Positions 1-7,705 are shown, numbered from the stretch's first letter. The stretch is DNA of 32,907 nucleotides from Muribaculaceae bacterium (GCA_016290765.1 JAEEVE010000007.1:1-32907); one strand, 5' to 3'. Notes: generated from the sequence alone by a model not told the origin. Numbers and translations: made by a program.

Positions 1-22
1 ATAAGAGTAGAATCTTTTTCAT
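1..22 (-). CDS. 5' end of a secreted-protein gene running off the left edge (partial)
   Basis: On the minus strand an ATG at 22 is followed by codons for M-K-K-I-L-L-L, after which the window ends. A basic N-terminus followed by leucines is how Sec signal peptides begin, and both genes immediately upstream on this strand also start with MKK plus a hydrophobic stretch. The gene is too short for the ORF track and its function cannot be told. It lies 151 nt downstream of the 174-2351 gene in the same orientation. No clear TAnnTTTG box was found in that gap, so it may be read through from upstream. Confidence 0.5.
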
Positions 23-127
23 AATGTATCAATCGCGTTTTTAGACTAAAAAGACAAAAAGAACAAAATGTTTCGCGTGATTCGCGTTTTTTTCAAATCT
101 CGCTGAGTGTCAAGCAGCGCGCAGTTT

Positions 128-167
128 TCTACCAGTCCGAAAGACGGTCTACCAGTGCGTAGCGCGG
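128..167. repeat. Two tandem 20-bp repeats, each able to form a small stem
   Basis: Two adjacent 20-mers, 128-147 and 148-167, both begin TCTACCAGT. Each then holds a three-base stem (CCG..CGG in the first, GCG..CGC in the second), so the stem bases differ while pairing is kept. They lie just after the stop codon of the minus-strand 174-2351 gene and could be part of its 3' UTR. Function is unknown. Confidence 0.5.
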
Positions 168-173
168 TCTTAA

Positions 174-2351
174 TTATTGCGGGACGCCCACCAGTGTCAG
201 CTCGGCCAGCTGGAAGACGTAATAGGTGTTGTTCCAGAGATCACGGCCGCCAATCTCGATGACCTCGAAGCGGTAGTACTTGTACGCCTTCGTCACGTCG
301 TTGAACTCGAAGGTATAGTCAGTGTTGTTGTATCTACCCAGCCCGGAACCGTCGCTCACATGAGCCAGTTCGGTCCACGACTCGCTCTCGCTGTTACGGC
401 CATAGATCTTCCAGTTCTTCGGGTTGCGGGTATAGAACGAGTAGGTGTCGTCACCTGTGGTCAAGATGTAACTGGTGGGTCTGAAGGCGACATCGCACTG
501 GAGGTCAATGCTGATGGTTTCCCATGCCCCAGAGCGATTCTCCACGCACCACTTGGTGCTTCGGTTGCCGTCCACCAGCTTGGCATACCCTTGGTCGCCA
601 TCATTATCCAGGCCGTTGTGTGGGATGTTATAGCCGATGGCCGTAAGCGACTGAGCCGTGGGGTCAACCTCCGGTGGCGTGACCGGCTGCGTCTTGCCCA
701 AGATGATGTTGATGACGGCGTTCACATCGCTGACGTCGATATTTTCGTCACCTGTTATGTCGCCTACATCGGTCTGCGTTGCCTTGCCCAGTATCATGTT
801 GATGATGGCGTTCACATCGCTGACATCGACTGAACCTTCACCCGTCACATCGCCCTGGATGGGTGGCATCGGAGGATCTACCTGCTTGCCACGAAGCGTC
901 AGCTCGGCCAGTTGGAAAATGTAATTGCCATTCGCGTCTGCGCCATTGATCTGCCGCACCTCAAAGCGGAAGTATCGATAGCCTTCGGTAAGGCCTGTGA
1001 TATCAAATGAGAAGTCGGTGGCGGACTGAGCGCCCAAACCGGCTTGCTCGCCATCGGTTACATGCACCACCTCCGTCCAGTCGTCATCGTCAAAAGTCTT
1101 GCCATAGAGGACCCACTCCTTGGGGTTGCGTTCGGGGCGAGGCCCGGTATCGTTGCCCGTCGTAAAGGTGTAGCCCTTGGGGATGAACCATATATCGCTT
1201 TCAAACTCCAGCCAGATGGTCTCCCAGGCCCCAGAGTCGTTCACAACACACCACTTGGTGGACTTGTTCTGGTCAATCAACTTGGCATATCCTTGATCGC
1301 CCGTATTGCTCAAGGTGTTGTGGGGAACATGAAAATCGGTTGATGTGAGTGTCGGCTCAACGTGGATTTCTGGGGGATCCACATACGTGCCTATAAACTG
1401 CAACTCGGCCAGTTGGAAAATGTAGTTGTTATTTGGGGCTTGACCATTGATTTGCCGCACCTCAAAGCGGAAGTAGCGATAGCCCTCGGTAAGGCCCGTG
1501 ATATCAAATGAGTAGTCGGTGGTGTTTTGGGTACCTAGGCCGGCTTGCTCGCCATCGGTCACATGCACCAACTCCGTCCAGTCGTCATCTTCAAGAGTCT
1601 TGCCATAAATGACCCACTCCTTGGGGTTGCGCTCGGGGTGCTCCTTGGTGTCGTTGCCTGTCGTTAAGATATAACCGTTGGGGGTGAACCACAGTTCGGT
1701 CTCGAAGTCCAGCCAAATGGTCTCCCACTGCCCGGAGTTGTTCTCCACACACCACTTGGAGCCCTTGTACTGGTCAATCAAATTGGCATACCCCTCATTG
1801 CCCGTATTGCTCAAGGTGTTGTGGGGGATGTGGAAATCATTGGGAGAAATCGTGAAGTAAGGGGTGGTGACAAGTGGCGTAGTCTCTACCTCAACCGCCG
1901 TGTAGCTGCTTTCCCCAGGCTGATTCATAGTCGTCATATTACCATCATTACTTATGTAGCCAACGTAATATTTGTATGTTTTATACCAAAAGTAGATATA
2001 GAAACTGCCATCGCTGTTCCATTCAATATGGTTAAGGTAAGGCGCACCATAGATATCGTTCATGTCGCCTAAAACCATGTAGCGCTGGCGTCCACGGTTG
2101 TAAATAATAACATTGGAGCTGTCCGCCTCGTCGCCTACAAAGCAGAACAAGTAAGTGTCATCAGTTGACGGGGACGATGAGGTCGTGAAACGGTTAGTGG
2201 ACGATTCGTAGTACAGATAGTTGTTGTTTTGAGTTTTGATCTGATACCATTTGGTTGTCGGTAAAGTCGGATGATGAGTCACCTCGACCGGCAACGACCA
2301 TGCGCTTGCTGCCATCAGCAGCATCGCCAAGAGGGATAAAAACTTTTTCAT
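174..2351 (-). CDS. Secreted multidomain protein: three discoidin-like domains with an internal dockerin-like domain
   Basis: This 725-residue protein starts with a signal peptide (MKKFLSLLAMLLMAASAWS, cleavage about residue 19-20). Residues about 21-160 form a domain shared with the neighbouring 2384-4012 protein; a beta-trefoil-like fold is a guess. Three discoidin/F5-8C-like repeats follow at about 164-323, 336-487 and 571-725, each with KWCVxN, ETIW/ETIS, RNPKxW, YRYFRFEV/YKYYRFEV and FQLAEL. Between repeats 2 and 3 is a two-segment dockerin-like domain (about 500-554) with 'VDVSDVNAIINMILGK' and 'IDVSDVNAVINIILGK'. Discoidin-like domains usually bind glycans or cell surfaces, and dockerins bind cohesins through two calcium loops; that this protein does either is inference. 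No catalytic domain is seen. It follows the paralogous gene by 32 nt with no promoter between, so co-transcription is likely. Repeats 1 and 2 are a recent in-frame duplication at the DNA level. Confidence 0.85.
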   Translation of the reverse strand: MKKFLSLLAMLLMAASAWSLPVEVTHHPTLPTTKWYQIKTQNNNYLYYESSTNRFTTSSSPSTDDTYLFCFVGDEADSSNVIIYNRGRQRYMVLGDMNDIYGAPYLNHIEWNSDGSFYIYFWYKTYKYYVGYISNDGNMTTMNQPGESSYTAVEVETTPLVTTPYFTISPNDFHIPHNTLSNTGNEGYANLIDQYKGSKWCVENNSGQWETIWLDFETELWFTPNGYILTTGNDTKEHPERNPKEWVIYGKTLEDDDWTELVHVTDGEQAGLGTQNTTDYSFDITGLTEGYRYFRFEVRQINGQAPNNNYIFQLAELQFIGTYVDPPEIHVEPTLTSTDFHVPHNTLSNTGDQGYAKLIDQNKSTKWCVVNDSGAWETIWLEFESDIWFIPKGYTFTTGNDTGPRPERNPKEWVLYGKTFDDDDWTEVVHVTDGEQAGLGAQSATDFSFDITGLTEGYRYFRFEVRQINGADANGNYIFQLAELTLRGKQVDPPMPPIQGDVTGEGSVDVSDVNAIINMILGKATQTDVGDITGDENIDVSDVNAVINIILGKTQPVTPPEVDPTAQSLTAIGYNIPHNGLDNDGDQGYAKLVDGNRSTKWCVENRSGAWETISIDLQCDVAFRPTSYILTTGDDTYSFYTRNPKNWKIYGRNSESESWTELAHVSDGSGLGRYNNTDYTFEFNDVTKAYKYYRFEVIEIGGRDLWNNTYYVFQLAELTLVGVPQ
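903..1835. repeat. Direct tandem duplication, period 501 bp, inside the discoidin gene
   Basis: The stretch beginning at 903 recurs from 1404 with a constant offset of 501 bp (167 codons). I checked the offset at three places: CTCGGCCAGTTGG at 903/1404, TGGGGTTGCG at 1121/1622 and CAAGGTGTTG at 1311/1812. The copies differ by scattered substitutions but show no frame change. They encode discoidin-like repeats 2 and 1. The third discoidin copy (about 180-640) is more diverged and is separated from them by the dockerin segment. Confidence 0.85.
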
Positions 2352-2383
2352 ACTTGATGCCTATTATAAAGTTAAATTATTTG

Positions 2384-4012
2384 TCATTTTCCGAGCATGA
2401 TGTTGATGACGGCATTCACATCGGCAATGTCGACATGATTGTCACCCGTCACGTCGCCAGCGGCAGTCGCCGTGGCCTTGCCCAGCATCATGTTGATGAT
2501 GGCATTCACATCGGCAATGTCGACGGTGTTGTCATCGTTTACATCGCCAGGCGTTGCATGATAGGCATGGCCTCTCAACCGCAACTCTGCCAGTTGGAAC
2601 ACATGGTTGCCATTCTCAGTGCCGCATAACTCATCTACCTCAAAACGGAAGTACTTGTATTCTTTGTTGACGCCTTCAAGCCTGAAGTTATACTCAGTCA
2701 TGTTGTTGGTGCCTAGGCCTGCTGCCGCACCATCGGTTACGGTAGCAATGAGTTCCCACTCGTCATCCCATACAGGCAATATTGTAGCATAGAGCTTCCA
2801 TGACTTGGGGTTGCGGTTGGGATGGGCATTGGTGTCATCGCATGTTGTTAATACATAGCCCACTGGCACAAACGATTGGTCGCTCCTGAAGCTGACATAG
2901 AATGGCTGCCATGTCTCCATGGATAGTTGCCATTTGGTGTAGGAATTCTTGTCAAACATTCTCATGAAGTTGCTACCCCCCTCGGCATCGAATGCCGAGT
3001 TGCTGATTGAATAGCCTGTAAATGTCAGGTCAAGTTCCGGCTCCTCGAGTTTGGGAATGACGAAGACCTTCTCGGCCTCAAGTGGCACCATGCCAGTGTA
3101 TTCGATTCTCGCTTTCATGGTGATGGTTTGGTCCACGTCGGTGCGCGCTATGGTGTAAGGGTTAGACACCTGTGTGCCATTGGCAAAGAGCGTGAGTATG
3201 TAAGTCCCGGTACCGACGTAGTCAGCAGTAATGACACACTCGCTTTCACTTTGGGAATAATAGAACTCAATGTAACCGGTATACTCTTGTTGCCCGAGGG
3301 CAGGAATGGTGATGGAACTGTGCTTCACTAAGGGGTCCATGCCGTTAAAACGAACAGTAGCCGTCACATCCAATACCTGGTCAGTATAGGTACGGTTAAT
3401 TCTGTAAGGATTGTTCACGTTCTGCCCGTTCACATTCAGGGTAATCGTGTGTTCTTCGCTGCCACTATAGGCAGCCCTGATCATACAATAACTGTCCAGC
3501 ACTTCAAGGTTTAACGATAGTTCTCCGTTTGGAGTGGGTTTCTCCTCTTGAACTAATGCCTCGATGGCAGTAAACGAATGCATTTTCCAGGCAGGGCTGT
3601 GCAAACCGTTGTCCTCATCATAGTCCAGATAAAACTTGGTCTGCTCGGCATTGAAGCAGATGTAGAACGTGTTGCCACTTCCTTCTTCCACGTAGTTGAT
3701 GTTTGACTGCGACTGGTTGCTGGTCAATAGGTCACCGCCCGCCATGTATTGCCGCTTCGCCTTGTTGAAAATTAATGTCTTGCCCGATGATGTGGAAATG
3801 AAGCACCACAGATAGGCATCGGCAGTCGATGCAGTCGTGCTCGCATCAACGTCGGTCCATTGTCCTTGATGAGCGTAGAGATACATGCCGTTAATCTTCA
3901 GTTGATACCAGTGAATGGGATAGGTCGACTCACTGGGTGTGGTTACAAACGGCAATGCCAAGGCACTTGCTGCCACCAGCAACATCGCTACAAGAGATAG
4001 AAACTTTTTCAT
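2384..4012 (-). CDS. Secreted protein with Ig-like repeats, discoidin-like domain and C-terminal dockerin-like domain
   Basis: The ORF track opens at 4045, but I place the start at the ATG at 4012, giving 542 residues. This puts the signal peptide (MKKFLSLVAMLLVAASALA) at the N-terminus, parallel to its paralogue, and sits downstream of a consensus promoter whose likely start point (about 4058) would exclude the upstream ATG as the better start. Residues about 22-150 match the N-terminal domain of the 174-2351 protein. Two beta-rich repeats of about 70 residues follow (160-315; compare 'NVNNPYRINRTYTDQ' and 'QVSNPYTIARTDVDQ'), then one discoidin-like domain (about 325-480). The protein ends exactly at a two-segment dockerin-like domain (about 487-542, final residues MLGK). 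No catalytic motif is visible. It is probably the first gene of a two-gene operon with 174-2351, exported and perhaps attached to a surface complex by the dockerin; attachment is inference. Confidence 0.85.
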   Translation of the reverse strand: MKKFLSLVAMLLVAASALALPFVTTPSESTYPIHWYQLKINGMYLYAHQGQWTDVDASTTASTADAYLWCFISTSSGKTLIFNKAKRQYMAGGDLLTSNQSQSNINYVEEGSGNTFYICFNAEQTKFYLDYDEDNGLHSPAWKMHSFTAIEALVQEEKPTPNGELSLNLEVLDSYCMIRAAYSGSEEHTITLNVNGQNVNNPYRINRTYTDQVLDVTATVRFNGMDPLVKHSSITIPALGQQEYTGYIEFYYSQSESECVITADYVGTGTYILTLFANGTQVSNPYTIARTDVDQTITMKARIEYTGMVPLEAEKVFVIPKLEEPELDLTFTGYSISNSAFDAEGGSNFMRMFDKNSYTKWQLSMETWQPFYVSFRSDQSFVPVGYVLTTCDDTNAHPNRNPKSWKLYATILPVWDDEWELIATVTDGAAAGLGTNNMTEYNFRLEGVNKEYKYFRFEVDELCGTENGNHVFQLAELRLRGHAYHATPGDVNDDNTVDIADVNAIINMMLGKATATAAGDVTGDNHVDIADVNAVINIMLGK

Positions 4013-4063
4013 GCTTGGAATGATATTTGAGCTACATTTAAACAATAATTACCAATTTGGCTG

Positions 4064-4095
4064 CAAAAATAAAATAATTGGGCCTGATTGCCAAA
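4064..4095 (-). promoter_or_regulatory. Bacteroidota-type promoter for the minus-strand dockerin genes
   Basis: Read on the minus strand, TTTG (4095-4092) is followed after exactly 20 nt by TATTTTTG (4071-4064), matching the Bacteroidota -33 TTTG / -7 TAnnTTTG consensus. The start point would be near 4058, leaving a leader of about 45 nt before the ATG at 4012. Confidence 0.75.
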
Positions 4096-4111
4096 AGATT
4101 GTTTAAAAAGT

Positions 4112-4191
4112 TGGTTACACTTTTGTCTTTTGTAACCAAATAAACAAAAGTGCAACCACGTTGACAAAAGTGCAACCACTGCATTTTTTGC
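4112..4191. promoter_or_regulatory. Operator-like cluster: three copies of ACAAAAGTGyAACCA between divergent promoters
   Basis: ACAAAAGTGCAACCAC occurs at 4144-4159 and again at 4164-4179 (20-bp period, about two helical turns). An inverted copy with one mismatch lies at 4112-4126. A further dyad TTGGTTAC/GTAACCAA spans 4111-4139. The array lies between the minus-strand promoter (4064-4095) and the plus-strand promoter (4200-4231), as expected of a shared operator. The AraC-type protein encoded next door is the obvious candidate ligand, but that is inference. A related sequence occurs upstream of the 24640 gene. Confidence 0.55.
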
Positions 4192-4199
4192 GCTAAAGC

Positions 4200-4231
4200 T
4201 TTGTCAGTGTGCCGAAAAATGCTTACTTTTG
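4200..4231 (+). promoter_or_regulatory. Bacteroidota-type promoter for the AraC-type regulator
   Basis: TTTG at 4200-4203 and TACTTTTG at 4224-4231 are separated by 20 nt, a textbook -33/-7 pair. The expected start point is within a few bases of the ATG at 4236, which predicts a leaderless or near-leaderless mRNA. Confidence 0.7.
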
Positions 4232-4235
4232 CCGC

Positions 4236-5321
4236 ATGGAACAATTGTATCGCATACTTGATGCATTTTTTGCTCCAGGTATCCTGCTGGGTATTGCGGT
4301 GTGCCTGTTTTTCCTCGCCATACCGCCCAAGCCCGCACTGCGCAACTATCGTGTGGCGCGCTATGTGATGGGCGCGGCCTATCTCTTTTATGCCTTGTGC
4401 ATCTATCTGGAGTATCATGTCCTGGGCATGGGAGGAGATGAATTATCGCGACCAATCATCCTCTCCATTGCTTCGGTCCAGGCTTTCCTGTTTACTTTTA
4501 CCCTCATCACCCTCATCCACCTGAACTTTGTCACTTCTGGCAGATTGTTGCTCGAGCTTGTGCCAATCGTGGTGATGTCGGTGGCTTTGTTTGTCCCATA
4601 CCTTTATGGGAGCGAGTTGGCACAATGGGCGTTCTGGCTGTTTGTGCTGATTTATGTGGGTTTGTTGGCGCGTTATGTGATATTGTTCAGGCGAGAGTAC
4701 CGGCGCTATGAGATGCAGATGGACAATTACTTCTCTGATGAGGATGCCCGTCGCTTGCATTGGGTCAAGCGGTCGTTCTACATCGCGTTGACGATTGGGG
4801 TGTTGGCGCTAGTCTATGCATTGATGCCTGTCGCGCCCGTGGCATCGGTGTTCATGGCTGTTGTTATTGTGTTTTATACCGCCTTCGGGGTGCGGTTTAT
4901 CAACTATGCGTTGCATTTCCCGGCTATAGAGACTGCCATCACCGCCGACGATGATGTGGAACTGAGCGACCCCCAAGCCGATGATCTGGTAATGATGAAG
5001 CGCATTGATGACCTGATGAATCAGGAAAAACTGTATCGCCGACTTGACCTGTCGGTCGGTGACATCGCCGAGCGGCTTGACGAGAAGCCCAGGGTGGTTT
5101 CGTCGGTGATAAGGGCATGTCGGCAGATGAACTTCAAAACCTATATCAACGAGTTTAGAGTGCAAGAGGCCAAGCGCCTGTTTGACGAGGACAAAGAGAA
5201 CACCCGCACCATCGAAGCCATCTCGGTGGAGGCGGGGTTTGCCAACCGCAGCAGTTTCTACCGTGTGTTCAAGAGTTCACAAGGCATTTCACCCACCGAC
5301 TACCGACTGGCCACAAAATGA
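4236..5321 (+). CDS. Membrane-bound AraC-family transcriptional regulator (7 TM segments plus C-terminal HTH)
   Basis: I place the start at ATG 4236 (MEQLYR..., 361 residues) rather than 4209, because the 4209 codon lies upstream of the -7 box. The N-terminal two-thirds hold about seven hydrophobic segments, for example GILLGIAVCLFFLAI, VMGAAYLFYALCIYL, WAFWLFVLIYVGLLA and ASVFMAVVIVFYTAFGV. The last 110 residues form an AraC/XylS double helix-turn-helix: 'LSVGDIAERLDEKPRVVSSV' for the first motif and 'IEAISVEAGFANRSSFYRVF', then the family's GISPTDYR ending, for the second. Proteins of this layout are common in Bacteroidales and are thought to couple a membrane signal to DNA binding; the ligand is unknown. 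The gene is divergent from the dockerin genes and shares an operator-like region with them, so it may control them and itself (inference). It converges on dinB. Confidence 0.85.
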   Translation: MEQLYRILDAFFAPGILLGIAVCLFFLAIPPKPALRNYRVARYVMGAAYLFYALCIYLEYHVLGMGGDELSRPIILSIASVQAFLFTFTLITLIHLNFVTSGRLLLELVPIVVMSVALFVPYLYGSELAQWAFWLFVLIYVGLLARYVILFRREYRRYEMQMDNYFSDEDARRLHWVKRSFYIALTIGVLALVYALMPVAPVASVFMAVVIVFYTAFGVRFINYALHFPAIETAITADDDVELSDPQADDLVMMKRIDDLMNQEKLYRRLDLSVGDIAERLDEKPRVVSSVIRACRQMNFKTYINEFRVQEAKRLFDEDKENTRTIEAISVEAGFANRSSFYRVFKSSQGISPTDYRLATK

Positions 5322-5329
5322 CGCCTCAG

Positions 5330-5344
5330 CGACAGTCCTTGTCG
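5330..5344. terminator. Possible weak bidirectional hairpin between convergent genes
   Basis: CGACA (5330-5334) and TGTCG (5340-5344) form a 5-bp stem with a 5-nt loop in the 25-nt gap between the convergent AraC gene and dinB. The plus-strand side is followed by a mixed TCTTATTTAT tract. This is weak evidence. Confidence 0.25.
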
Positions 5345-5346
5345 TC

Positions 5347-6432
5347 TTATTTATCTAGGGTTTCATCAAACAGTGTGGGTTCGGTGGGTTGGGGCTGAGC
5401 GAACTCGTCGCGTGGTGGGTGGCTCACTGTCAGTCCTAGCAGACGGATGGGACGGCCTGTGAAATCGACCTCGCGCAGCAGCTGCTTGGCCATGGGCAGG
5501 ATTTGTTCCTTGGTGCGCAGCACCTGGCTTTGCGTCAGGCTGCGCGTGATTTGCACAAAGTCGTGGTACTTAACCTTCAACGTCAGTGTCGTGCCCTCAA
5601 AACCGCTACGCTCCAATCGTCTCAACAGTTCACCAACAATGTGGTTCAACTCGATGATGACCTGTGTCTGAGTGGTTAGGTCGTGGGCATAGGTGAGCTC
5701 GCAGCCGGCGCTCTTACGCACCCATTGGGTCACTACCGGGCGCTCGTCGATGCCGCGGGCAAAGTTGTAGAACACGCCACCCATCTTGCCAAAGTGCGCT
5801 GTGAGCAGGCTCAGCGGCTTTTGGCGCAGGTCGGCACCGGTGTGGATGCCCAGGGCATGCATGCGGGCTGCTGTCTTCTTGCCCACGCCCCAGAACTGCT
5901 CAATCTTGAGCCCGGCAATGAAGTCGAGGGCGCGGTCGGGATGCACCGTGCACAGTCCGTCGGGCTTGCGGTAGTCGCTCGCCACCTTGGCCAGAAACTT
6001 GCAATAGCTCACGCCCGCCGAGGCCGTGAGCCGCGTCTGCTCCTTGATGCGCCGCTTGATATCGCGGGCAATGTCCACTGCCAGCTCAATGCCAGGCTTG
6101 TTGTCGGTCACGTCCAGGTAAGCCTCGTCTAGGCTCAGCGGCTCGATGAGGTCGGTGTAGTCGCTGAAGATGTCGCGAATCTGCATTGACACCGCCTTGT
6201 ACTTCTCAAAGTGTGGCTCCACGACCACCAGGTTGGGGCACAGTCGGTGGGCCATGCGGATGCTTTGTGCCGAGTGAACGCCATAGCGCCGAGCCACATA
6301 GTTGGCCGTCGATACCACGCCGCGCTCGCCGTCGTGGCCCACGGCCACCGGCAAGCCCACCAGCGACGGATTGTCCCGCTCCTCGACCGAGACAAAGAAC
6401 GCGTCCATATCGACATGAATGATTTTTCGCAT
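5347..6432 (-). CDS. dinB: DNA polymerase IV (Y-family translesion polymerase)
   Basis: The 361-residue product has the normal Pol IV length and opens MRKIIHVDMDAFFVSVEERD, nearly the E. coli start. Catalytic acids are D8 and D102/E103 ('SLDEAYLDVT'), and F13 sits at the steric-gate position. A helix-hairpin-helix region ('FWGVGKKTAARMHALGIHTG') and a little-finger domain follow. The C-terminus 'EPTLFDETL' resembles a beta-clamp binding motif. The track gives 6435, which is a GTG; I prefer the ATG at 6432 because it reproduces the family N-terminus. The enzyme performs error-prone synthesis past damaged bases. It is a single gene convergent with the AraC regulator; no consensus promoter or SOS box was recognised upstream. 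Confidence 0.95.
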   Translation of the reverse strand: MRKIIHVDMDAFFVSVEERDNPSLVGLPVAVGHDGERGVVSTANYVARRYGVHSAQSIRMAHRLCPNLVVVEPHFEKYKAVSMQIRDIFSDYTDLIEPLSLDEAYLDVTDNKPGIELAVDIARDIKRRIKEQTRLTASAGVSYCKFLAKVASDYRKPDGLCTVHPDRALDFIAGLKIEQFWGVGKKTAARMHALGIHTGADLRQKPLSLLTAHFGKMGGVFYNFARGIDERPVVTQWVRKSAGCELTYAHDLTTQTQVIIELNHIVGELLRRLERSGFEGTTLTLKVKYHDFVQITRSLTQSQVLRTKEQILPMAKQLLREVDFTGRPIRLLGLTVSHPPRDEFAQPQPTEPTLFDETLDK

Positions 6433-6590
6433 CACTACTTATATAACCGCGAAAAAGGCAAATTATTTTGAAACCATGTTCCCCACAATTCATTGAAATA
6501 TGGGTTAAAAACTATCTATGGGGGCCAACAGGTATAAAAACGGGTAAGAAAAATGTTGTGGTCTCTGTGGTGTAACAGAAATTTTTTTTG

Positions 6591-6598
6591 TACTTTTG
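6591..6598 (+). promoter_or_regulatory. -7 box of the nuo-atp-nuo cluster
   Basis: TACTTTTG matches the TAnnTTTG consensus exactly and follows a T-rich run. The -33 region about 20 nt upstream (TGTGG near 6566-6570) is a poor match, so this may be a weak or activated promoter. Transcription from about 6604 would give a leader of about 135 nt before nuoA. Confidence 0.55.
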
Positions 6599-6684
6599 CA
6601 CCGAGAAAAATTGTTTCTATTGCACTGATTTTGGCTTTCAGAGCCTAAGTCGGTGTGTGTGAGATGTTTGTGTAGTTATGCTTA

Positions 6685-6713
6685 ACTGCTTAACGACTTG
6701 ACTGCTTAACGAC
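6685..6713 (+). repeat. 13-bp direct repeat in the nuoA leader
   Basis: ACTGCTTAACGAC occurs at 6685-6697 and 6701-6713 with a 3-nt spacer, followed by TTTTTTAACTACTTAC just before the nuoA ATG. The TTAACTrCTT core recurs in the nuoH and atpD leaders. Confidence 0.7.
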
Positions 6714-6740
6714 GAAATTTTTTAACTACTTACAAAGTAT

Positions 6741-7115
6741 ATGGATATTTCAATATTCGGTATTCAAAGTACGACCTTGGCGGTCACGGCGGCACTCACT
6801 GCGGTGGTGCTGGTGGCTGGAGCCTTGATTATCGCGTGGCTCGTGGGACCGCGCAGCTACACCGAGAAGAAGGGTGAGCCCTATGAGTGCGGTATCCCCA
6901 CCCGTGGCGAGTCGATGGCACAGTTCCATGTGGGTTATTACCTGTTTGCCATCCTCTTCCTCATGTTTGACGTCGAGACCGTGTTCCTGTTTCCGTGGGC
7001 GGCCATCTGCCGCAGCCTGGGCAGTGGTGCGTTGCTTGCCGTGGGCACATTCTTGGTGATTCTGGTTTTAGGTCTGGCTTATGCCTGGAAGAAAGGAGCG
7101 TTGAGATGGAAGTAA
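6741..7115 (+). CDS. nuoA: NADH-quinone oxidoreductase (complex I) subunit A
   Basis: This is a 124-residue membrane subunit with three hydrophobic segments (about 10-34, 63-85 and 93-115), the normal NuoA length. The family loop '[38 protein letters not shown]' is present in recognisable form, including the conserved Cys in YECG and the acidic FDVE motif. NuoA helps form the quinone-access region with NuoH and the N2-bearing subunits. It is the first gene of the cluster; the start at 6741 lies next to the AT-rich leader, and its end overlaps the start of nuoB by 10 nt. Confidence 0.95.
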   Translation: MDISIFGIQSTTLAVTAALTAVVLVAGALIIAWLVGPRSYTEKKGEPYECGIPTRGESMAQFHVGYYLFAILFLMFDVETVFLFPWAAICRSLGSGALLAVGTFLVILVLGLAYAWKKGALRWK

Positions 7116-7705
7116 AGAAACCGAAAATCAAGAGCATGCGTTATGAGGACTTCAAGGACAACGAGTATATTGAATCGCTCGTTGAGCAACTGAATGCCTC
7201 GGGTGTCAATGTCGTGGTGGGTAAGCTCGACCAGCTGCTGAACTGGAGCCGCAGCAACTCGCTGTGGCCGTTCTGCTTCGGCACCAGCTGCTGTGCCATC
7301 GAGTTCATGTGCTTGGGCGCTGCCCGTTACGACATGGCCCGTTTTGGCGCCGAGGTGGCGCGCAACAGCCCCCGTCAGGCCGACTATATCATGTGCCAGG
7401 GTACCATTACCTATCGCATGGCACCCGTGCTCAAGCGTCTGTATGAGCAGATGGCCGAACCCAAATATGTCATCGCTTGCGGTGCCTGCACCGTCAGTGG
7501 CGGCCCCTTCAAGAACAGCTACTGCGTGGTCAAGGGCATCGACGAGATTATCCCCGTCGATGTCTATCTGCCTGGATGTCCCCCGCGGCCCGAGGCAATG
7601 TTCTACGCACTGATGCAGCTGCAACGCAAAATCAAGGTCACACGCTTCCTGGGTGGTGACAACCGCAAAGAGAAGCGCATGGAGTATGTGCCAGCCGAAA
7701 AGTGA
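7106..7705 (+). CDS. nuoB: Complex I subunit B (N2 iron-sulfur cluster subunit)
   Basis: The true start is the ATG at 7106, not 6995. It overlaps the nuoA end by 10 nt, is preceded by the Shine-Dalgarno-like AAAGGAG (about 7093-7098, unusual in this phylum), and gives a normal 199-residue NuoB. The four cysteines expected to ligate cluster N2 are visible: C62 and C63 in 'GTSCCAIEF', C128 in '[10 protein letters not shown]' and C158 in 'PGCPPRPE'. The protein passes electrons from the peripheral arm to quinone at the interface with the NuoD domain and NuoH. The next gene is nuoCD, 41 nt downstream. Confidence 0.96.
   Translation: MEVKKPKIKSMRYEDFKDNEYIESLVEQLNASGVNVVVGKLDQLLNWSRSNSLWPFCFGTSCCAIEFMCLGAARYDMARFGAEVARNSPRQADYIMCQGTITYRMAPVLKRLYEQMAEPKYVIACGACTVSGGPFKNSYCVVKGIDEIIPVDVYLPGCPPRPEAMFYALMQLQRKIKVTRFLGGDNRKEKRMEYVPAEK

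Larger units (their letters stand above)
6433..6740. other. 308-bp intergenic region between dinB and nuoA
   Basis: This divergent gap holds the probable promoter of the nuo-atp cluster (-7 box at 6591-6598), a long leader of about 135 nt, and a 13-bp direct repeat at 6685-6713. Near dinB there is part of the dispersed TTCGCGGTTA-type repeat in reverse (AACCGCGAA, about 6446-6454). No small ORF or RNA gene was recognised. Confidence 0.6.

Noticed and set aside
177-833. 218-aa plus-strand ORF over the discoidin/dockerin gene
   Set aside because: It reads the complement of the tandem dockerin and discoidin repeats, and its own repeats ('HVDDGVHIADVD') are just the antisense of the dockerin motif.
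5347-6432. Mutagenesis cassette or SOS operon around dinB
   Set aside because: dinB is alone and convergent with an unrelated gene. No imuA, dnaE2, lexA or recognisable SOS box is present.
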